DNA of 46,700 nucleotides from Candidatus Obscuribacterales bacterium (lineage in GTDB: Bacteria > Cyanobacteriota > Vampirovibrionia > Obscuribacterales > Obscuribacteraceae): positions 1 to 46,700 of the forward strand of contig JAIELX010000129.1 in the NCBI GenBank assembly GCA_019752635.1, written 5' to 3'. Below are positions 43,901 to 46,700 of the stretch, piece by piece. Every line of letters starts with the position of its first letter. Position 1 is the stretch's first letter. Under the pieces are notes generated by a model. The model was not told where the DNA came from. It worked only from the letters and a program-made list of their open reading frames with translations, and ran no database searches. The translations under genes were made by a program, and so were the position numbers.

Positions 43901-46360
43901 GAAGAGAATCTGCCAGCCAAAGGCAAGATGGAAGCTGTTGCGGTTGAAGTGAAATTGGCCGATGTTCAATCAGACGTTGGTAAAGTAAAGCTGTTGCAGG
44001 AGATGCAACGGTTGGGAACGACAGAGGCGCAGGCAGAGAAAGTTGTTGGAAAAGTACCGAGCCCTGTGATTGAAGTTGATGGTGTCAAGTTTGAGCTTCA
44101 TACCGGTAAGGTTATTGCACAGGAGAAAGGCGCTAACCTCGAAGCGGCTCAACGTAAATTCGCCGACTTCAAGACAAGTGAAACGGGCCAGCGAATTTTG
44201 GCCGAGCAAGCACTCATCGCTATGAAAGAGCGGATAAACGTTAGCCGTCAATCCATGGATCAAGGAGTGGTTTCTCCATCTTACGCGGAGTTCGTGCGGG
44301 CGCTGAACAACCCAAGTGCCGAGCATGTTGATTCAGTAAATGGAAAAGCTAGCAAAGAAAGAACAAGAGTAACACTAGAGCAAGAAGCGATGCTGGCTCT
44401 TGCCGATGCTGGTTGGGATCTGCCGACCTTGAAACACCACTTCGCCGGAAAACATGCCGACGTACGAGATCCCGTGTTTGAATTCTTGCAGAAACGTGCT
44501 GAGGCCAAGGAGAAGGGGCGGCCATTGCAAACGGTCAGAGTAACTCTTTTAGAAGGCACAGATCACTATGTTTATGGGCTGAGAAGGTTTCGCGCTGATT
44601 TGGAACCGTCGCACGCACAACAGAGCGGGAGTAGATTTGAACGCTGCACACCGGAACAAGCGAAGAAGCTTCGCGAGATCGTTGATCGCGAATTGGCAGC
44701 TGAGTTACCGGCAGATCAAAAGGCACAACGTTTGAAGCGGTTGAACGAGGATCTAGAAGCTATCACAAAGAAGGGTCTATCCGACCATCTGATAAACGAA
44801 ATGATTGCAGCCTTCGAAAGAGGGGAACGTCCACCGACGGTGAACGAGAAATGGAGCGATGGAGCGAAAAAGAAACTGGCGGAACGAAAGGACCTCGGAG
44901 GTGACGGCGCAGCCGATCTGCTCAAGGCTTTTGAGCGGCTGGGCATTCCTCAGGTTCCCACAGATACGTTAGGTCCTGATCTGCTGCAGTTGAAGAAGTT
45001 AATTGAGTCCAGAGATAAACTCGCTGAACAACTCCGCAAGGGATCAGTGCCCGACGGTTTAGATAAAGCTCAGTGGCATGCTGTGCTGGAGGCGATCGAC
45101 GCTCGATTGAGAGTTGATTCTGGATTTCCCAAGACTGCTGATAAGAAGGGCGCGTATAAGAGAGCAATTGATGAGTCAAACGCTCTCCTGGAAGTACTTG
45201 CTGACGGAAAAGTCGATGCTCGGAGAAAGTCTGCCTTGGCTGACATCTTCTCTTCAATGAGGAGGGTCAGTGATGACCTCCCAGTTCCCTTTGCGCGAAT
45301 TTGCAAAGAGGACTTTCCCGTAGAACACCTTGCGCGGTTCGGTAAATTTCTCAAAGATATACGGGGGATTGACCCGTCCGTTGAGCATGGCAACTTGGGA
45401 CCGGGGCCGACAGCAATAATGAAAGCCCTTATCGAGAGCCCCGATCTGAAAGATTGGGCATTCCTGCCTGCCGCCCGAAGTTCAAGACTCGATCAGTCGG
45501 GCGTTGACGGAATGTTCTTCAATCTCAAAACAGGAGAGCTAAGACCAGTCGATTTCAAGAAACGACTTGGCGAAGGTAATTCCCACAAATGGGCCTTCGA
45601 AACAGGTGGCAACATTGATGCCAACAAGATGCCAAACGCCATTAAAGATTTTCTGGCAAAGAATCGGGAGTTCGCGTTGCCAAAAGAGTTGGTTGATAAA
45701 TTCGGCTTTCCGCCAGCAGGACCAGAAAGATCTGTACCTGACCACATGGTAAAGCGTGCTACCGAGATGAGATCATATCTCGACCAACTGCATGACCATG
45801 TTGTCTCCGAGAAGAAAGCCGGACGATCTATTCCCAAAGGCACGGAGAAGTTTATCACTGGAGTTGAGGAAGCTGTCCTTCACTTTGAGCGGGCGTCAAA
45901 ACTAGCACAGCAACTTCCTCACGCCCTGGAGCACCATATACCCAAACCTGGCGACCCTCCGCTGCCGGTTCACACTGATGACGGCAAAGGCAGCCCTCGT
46001 AAGGGGCAACGTTACGTTGAAATCGAGCTGACTAGACCACTGAATGTGGAAGTAACCGTTCCCCGAAAATTCGAATCAGCTGACGAGGTCACTCCTGCGA
46101 CAAGACGGAGCCCAAAAGAGGTGATTGTTGAACACAATGAGCCGCGAACATATTCTGCGAGCAAGGTACGGTTCTATGAGGACGGCAGTGTTGTAGCTGT
46201 GCCAAGTACCGCAGAGTCCGCGCTTTGGGAAGCAGGACAGCGGCGCGATTTGTACCGTTCGTTGGAAAATCATTTGCGCTCCACTGGTGGTGCGGGCGTT
46301 CAGCAACTTATTCGAGACTTTGACATATTAGAGAGCAAGATCACATTCCCCAAAAGATGA
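34949..46360 (+). CDS. giant 3803-residue protein with predicted PD-(D/E)XK nuclease-like C-terminal domain
   Basis: One uninterrupted frame fills a quarter of the window. GGGGA just before ATG 34949 supports the start. Residues ~45-205 are beta-rich with DG-type turns, recalling the middle of the protein at 30720-33938. A Gly/Thr-rich repeat linker follows (~410-495), then about 1500 residues of mostly helical, charged sequence. A 123-residue unit is duplicated (from residues 2053 and 2176). A hydrophobic segment lies at 2523-2563 (ATIGAMAATVAACATFGI), and a Pro/Glu-rich linker with two REPYSEPP motifs follows. Near the end, SGVDGMFF (Asp3520) and ELRPVDFKKR (Asp3535-Phe-Lys3537) form a D-x14-DxK pattern of PD-(D/E)XK nucleases. 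No signal peptide. A large toxin or effector is inferred. Confidence 0.85.
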   Translation: MSDRNKDQQKDSVETDLQENLLAETLAPALERIRKDAANDNGYPRQAREAKFYGADGQPVRLKEVGDNQPVIGVRLTAEGGRVLEVFASADKVPAEPIARQEFTYSRAGNVSTECRVTYDLRKGSDPATVTEVSVDRSTDSTTISFRAGTDQQVVELSKATGQPSRFNITGPGKNLTCTFDDLGKIQTISVNGEMLAGEDLTKFTRSIRESLKELRAEHGLPQPAQEAQAGVTAQRTTADKIRDLLESCRIAVPQPGLFRSDDGQVAAARLRQLLASPRAEGADAKSKETAKNILNSSNPTDAVKHLDALLKLERDGDTHAGRYLLTLREKLGGAPRLDDLIADLKSREKSDQALKTLKRDIGSIESETARPARSLEDLSRAVSTLTNDQNPGANGRNADGTDGAAKGGAGGASGADRRAKGVSGTDRTVPGGAGGVSGTDRTELGGASGVGGADRTVPGGADGAARADLASRSGAVGDRVAKGGGGGGPELGGTLDQRQQEYRRILDYGSTAGRALVRGTADYIAAAGMEPDARLRVYADAMRLPFDQRNHHKLVDLLVAHYDRAKTDQEKNIALQLLGEQIQVGNLSAAQAKLELSAHYAATRMVDAQLTLEKSGITGEERRRAESQRADALRDLVALATLADPKSSSYANANALLANLRGGPLKGLSHEAVAKAEQEVREAARKREQFIVESTIRIINAPVGSPQPGLDAVESAARDQAIIESHSRSGPVIALARTTLALRQLELNVNNPERAAAIIKQLLEVEAANPIAKRVLDVLRETDAGKEAILVLKQGDVAAAALLLHETADLQRLNREVARVRNQIQEYGKVDPRALSSVLENPGNLEAAKKAARELDENMLKAADQKIEQFLKRGRSSDDLFKELVDSMKLNKDGSLDGSTLSKSIIARLDTGFGGFAPEAQPLIAKLKNPPHQLSKEDVDSLKKAYLESGIPQRGNTLEDLRKLSADRLGRFGGGLEDAVHNLRAISSVQDIHLKINQAMEKVNAPEGSVAERRRALAEVRAALEQLAKDGSQSDLSRRFLRAFTDKDLKRLTEALSGEPHVAASALTELRGKLPDGHTELNEFRALRIVRGLNEKSSAADFAAATSALSAEMSAERMAGRGENKAAKDWFKWTAATGAVKDINDALAANDKEKALEGIKTLERMTGEGNEQARQRLFLVLQGLTHPDKHQSWVAQAEQGLGKPVYSLNDRGSAAVRKDLAKAVFEAIDSKVGSADLDGLGAHALTSAYATLDKPKAAVRLLEGAMRGPRGSEVLEGIVHGIADDGIGTEGLVPTFLKGPRLDTFFSRVSEVHRLATTGNPAAMRILSSLACGCADRDSGAEYSQSAADTMRELSEHPLHRKAALSALLDMAEKRESNPDYKKSHAPLELIGKAAAFFAAETGDVDAKRLIERSRKFLLNEYEKASQSDEKPDPYKQSVTGLLAMAPHLQIDDVKMLLRDLSPVVIEQLRLHGPKLNSEAKRELVSQLAHMAGTGWAIKHSERMAAFAALAGVADGLTKEELQSIVKGAKESPSQTERAIRAERPERKPTEKELKAIAEEKRELENLAGLVTVRALAKNSRQDVKNLAAEFLTTGLRTWSFDQDDRKALIQVFRDGKALEPESVRRMAKICREMEIPAPAEIMLANLGLPVDSRLPELADKIRENYKYSSEGGDEILRRALANAEAANALTGRERAQILGWDKLPKTQKERLGWFDDPPDAVLARLGSEKLPKARREEIEQQIQSALRGGRPWDSELSVGVKLELIQLGRPRWELLGAEQKENFRWSQVERINPAQLVGQMVNPATETASTTSRTTPPFSIADISANARLLNKDFAIDIMRLHERRAVSVYSQDREIQKLQEERKQKMAELLRVTKEGPEKSIIADAFRAYYGTVYGGIKAAWNGQSMGIGAAEGFTTLSIPAMQRLRDRLVNNGVDTELAAKQKHLLEEMEILTKRIADHQVKRAELSTDERRVALAEGVGRHRLLLDSGRVKEADDAAIRLWKEQGPRILSRPEVWETLNGRPGEVGAMARLKAEGLSAWDKIPNYNTVGLHRNAEQAAAEIKDQVKQITEAAKAGKNVELGESFKNYYRDALATGVAPQFILEVNRALERSGVNFRVKDDYDGPPLAPAPESKRETLAARRSNPSEERRIVFTDLDGKPVVESKLDVSKTAGLKRNAEAVADEIKNQVKSITEAANDGKNFDLGQAFKNSYRAALASGVAPQFIAEVNGALERSGVNLRVKGDFEDAPLLPGRRAEGKAIVIITDLDGKTVVESRLDVTNLHGNREHARAAWQAALGLQPVVVEGLGKARHEADIHPEMRGLVQLKPNDFPRAEIRDALVLNALKTLDSDPVIQKFQGVSAELEGPLSKMSQLFQGGMEGTPYHDFVNEAQRLAQQVRTTMLKVNSQDLKDLRERIADMDKALEKMKEDGRGTDAYDTGYFELQKRIDNLKRLHDTLNPGPERLKPELVKDIYGKPVLDPVTDQPMYRDAYKDIQNTLKAITENGLKPATLTNWFKENGPIIGATIGAMAATVAACATFGISSPAAVAAWMAVGGLVGREAMRERLYQLNKDGYTGYGSYGDHGADIMNWYRLSDRRTLSNNVLSLGLVVGNYALDIGKDFVLNILTGAVAGKIVGGQKIGDALAAQFKAAPNPLHLAFKAERTLLQLEGKALAKSYLKEFLTHFGEHLVTNVGFAAVHTGLETSLKGSDFHHFFSKGGWLGHEVMNWGLSTSLAVGHGLLSAARMKGGEFHYKMKDGMSKTDFVRFMQSEGFVVTQSKTPGVWEAIPVAGGKDAKPIKMVEEKELRPAEYPTTAREDARSSPQAERLPNIVEVGNRLEPGRSHTVEIDGKKVEVKPSADGKQFTIEQNGRSIAYGLAEDGGKFYLVRVVAGGQADAPAPRTAREPYSEPPQKTFPEGKPPKREPYSEPPEKVKLSRDSEWTQSEGGKKLVADLKDISDHMLGRDGAPPNFEQAVKAALKEENLPAKGKMEAVAVEVKLADVQSDVGKVKLLQEMQRLGTTEAQAEKVVGKVPSPVIEVDGVKFELHTGKVIAQEKGANLEAAQRKFADFKTSETGQRILAEQALIAMKERINVSRQSMDQGVVSPSYAEFVRALNNPSAEHVDSVNGKASKERTRVTLEQEAMLALADAGWDLPTLKHHFAGKHADVRDPVFEFLQKRAEAKEKGRPLQTVRVTLLEGTDHYVYGLRRFRADLEPSHAQQSGSRFERCTPEQAKKLREIVDRELAAELPADQKAQRLKRLNEDLEAITKKGLSDHLINEMIAAFERGERPPTVNEKWSDGAKKKLAERKDLGGDGAADLLKAFERLGIPQVPTDTLGPDLLQLKKLIESRDKLAEQLRKGSVPDGLDKAQWHAVLEAIDARLRVDSGFPKTADKKGAYKRAIDESNALLEVLADGKVDARRKSALADIFSSMRRVSDDLPVPFARICKEDFPVEHLARFGKFLKDIRGIDPSVEHGNLGPGPTAIMKALIESPDLKDWAFLPAARSSRLDQSGVDGMFFNLKTGELRPVDFKKRLGEGNSHKWAFETGGNIDANKMPNAIKDFLAKNREFALPKELVDKFGFPPAGPERSVPDHMVKRATEMRSYLDQLHDHVVSEKKAGRSIPKGTEKFITGVEEAVLHFERASKLAQQLPHALEHHIPKPGDPPLPVHTDDGKGSPRKGQRYVEIELTRPLNVEVTVPRKFESADEVTPATRRSPKEVIVEHNEPRTYSASKVRFYEDGSVVAVPSTAESALWEAGQRRDLYRSLENHLRSTGGAGVQQLIRDFDILESKITFPKR
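36188..36343 (+). repeat. 42-bp coding minisatellite in the giant gene
   Basis: Three full 42-bp units (36218-36259, 36260-36301, 36302-36343) preceded by a 30-bp partial unit (36188-36217). Each encodes a 14-residue Gly-rich unit of the form SGTDRTVPGGAGGV. Confidence 0.92.
41105..41800 (+). repeat. tandem duplication of a 123-codon unit in the giant gene
   Basis: Unit 1 starts at GLHRNAEQAAAEIKDQVKQI (residue 2053), unit 2 at GLKRNAEAVADEIKNQVKSI (residue 2176). Both contain GVAPQFI.EVN.ALERSGVN and end in TDLDGK.VVES.LDV. Similarity is visible at the DNA level. Confidence 0.92.
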
Positions 46361-46625
46361 GACGAGCACAACTATCTTTCGGAACTTCATCGGGCGATTT
46401 TACACTGTGCTTTAGCTCAACTTTCAATCGCCTTATACAAAGTCTTGTGTCACGGTGCCTGGTGACTCAGAGTGCCACGGCTCGTCAGATTGCTATCCTT
46501 AATAGTAGGGACGGCATTTAGTATTTAGTCATTTGGTTGAATTTTCATTGTGTTTCGGCGGAACAAGGAGTGTTCTTCCCGAACAAATCACGACACGACC
46601 AACAACGGTCGTCTTCACTCAACAG
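46361..46625. other. 265-bp intergenic region
   Basis: Between the giant gene and tRNA-His. A short inverted repeat GTCAC/GTGAC (around 46449-46466) is present without a T-tract. Nothing else is seen. Confidence 0.4.
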
Positions 46626-46699
46626 GGTGTGCAACGGGATTCGAACCCGCCCTACATGCCTCACAAGCATGCGTGCTTTCCGCTGACACTATGCACACC
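46626..46699 (-). tRNA. tRNA-His (anticodon GTG)
   Basis: On the - strand the cloverleaf folds with acceptor GTGTGCA/TGCACAC and an extra G at -1 facing C73, the hallmark of tRNA-His. The anticodon stem is CATGC/GCATG with loop TTGTGAG (anticodon GTG). The T arm is GCGGG-TTCGAAT-CCCGT. The 3' CCA is not encoded. It reads CAC/CAT histidine codons. Confidence 0.95.
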
Positions 46700-46700
46700 A

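Overview
The window reads as a chromosomal segment of a large-genome bacterium close to the cyanobacterial lineage. My best guess is a non-photosynthetic relative such as Vampirovibrionia/Melainabacteria, order Obscuribacterales. This is an inference from several features: a membrane-anchored YvcK, a stand-alone flavin reductase resembling the C-terminal domain of cyanobacterial flavodiiron proteins, many Hanks-type kinases with long extracytoplasmic parts, and very long low-complexity or repeat-rich proteins. No photosynthesis gene and no 16S gene is present to settle it.

Left part (1-14.2 kb): mostly housekeeping genes separated by repeat-rich intergenic DNA. In order these are a 5'-truncated repeat protein, fabF, a YgjP/DUF45-type metallopeptidase, cobU, a secreted proline/alanine-rich protein, peptide deformylase, an operon of RapZ C-domain + YvcK + flavin reductase, an Ala/Gly-rich glycine-zipper protein, a patatin phospholipase, the ribosome-rescue factor ArfB and a secreted Trp-rich heptad-repeat protein. 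Four or five copies of a ~100-bp GC-rich palindromic repeat lie between genes from 7.3 to 14.2 kb, and a 58-bp hairpin lies upstream of the heptad-repeat gene.

Middle part (14.2-23.2 kb): a signalling set of Ser/Thr kinase, OmpR-type response regulator and PAS-containing histidine kinase, all on the + strand with short gaps. It is followed by a degenerate tyrosine recombinase bracketed by two direct copies of a double palindrome whose arms change in a compensatory way. Then come three small single-span membrane proteins of unknown function, closed by a strong terminator. The recombinase plus the three unknown genes look like an inserted accessory segment.

Right part (23.4-46.7 kb): a cluster of large, poorly known proteins. 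A 1371-aa Ser/Thr kinase, paralogous along its length to the 14.2-kb kinase, is flanked by two HEAT-like paralogues. Next are a 1072-aa protein with YD/RHS-like beta repeats and a predicted C-terminal papain-like cysteine peptidase domain, a small 81-aa protein, and a giant 3803-aa protein that ends in a probable PD-(D/E)XK nuclease-like domain. A tRNA-His gene closes the window on the - strand. The possible undescribed system is this cluster: a transmembrane kinase with HEAT-like partners next to two giant effector-like proteins carrying predicted protease and nuclease ends. Its function is not established by the sequence.
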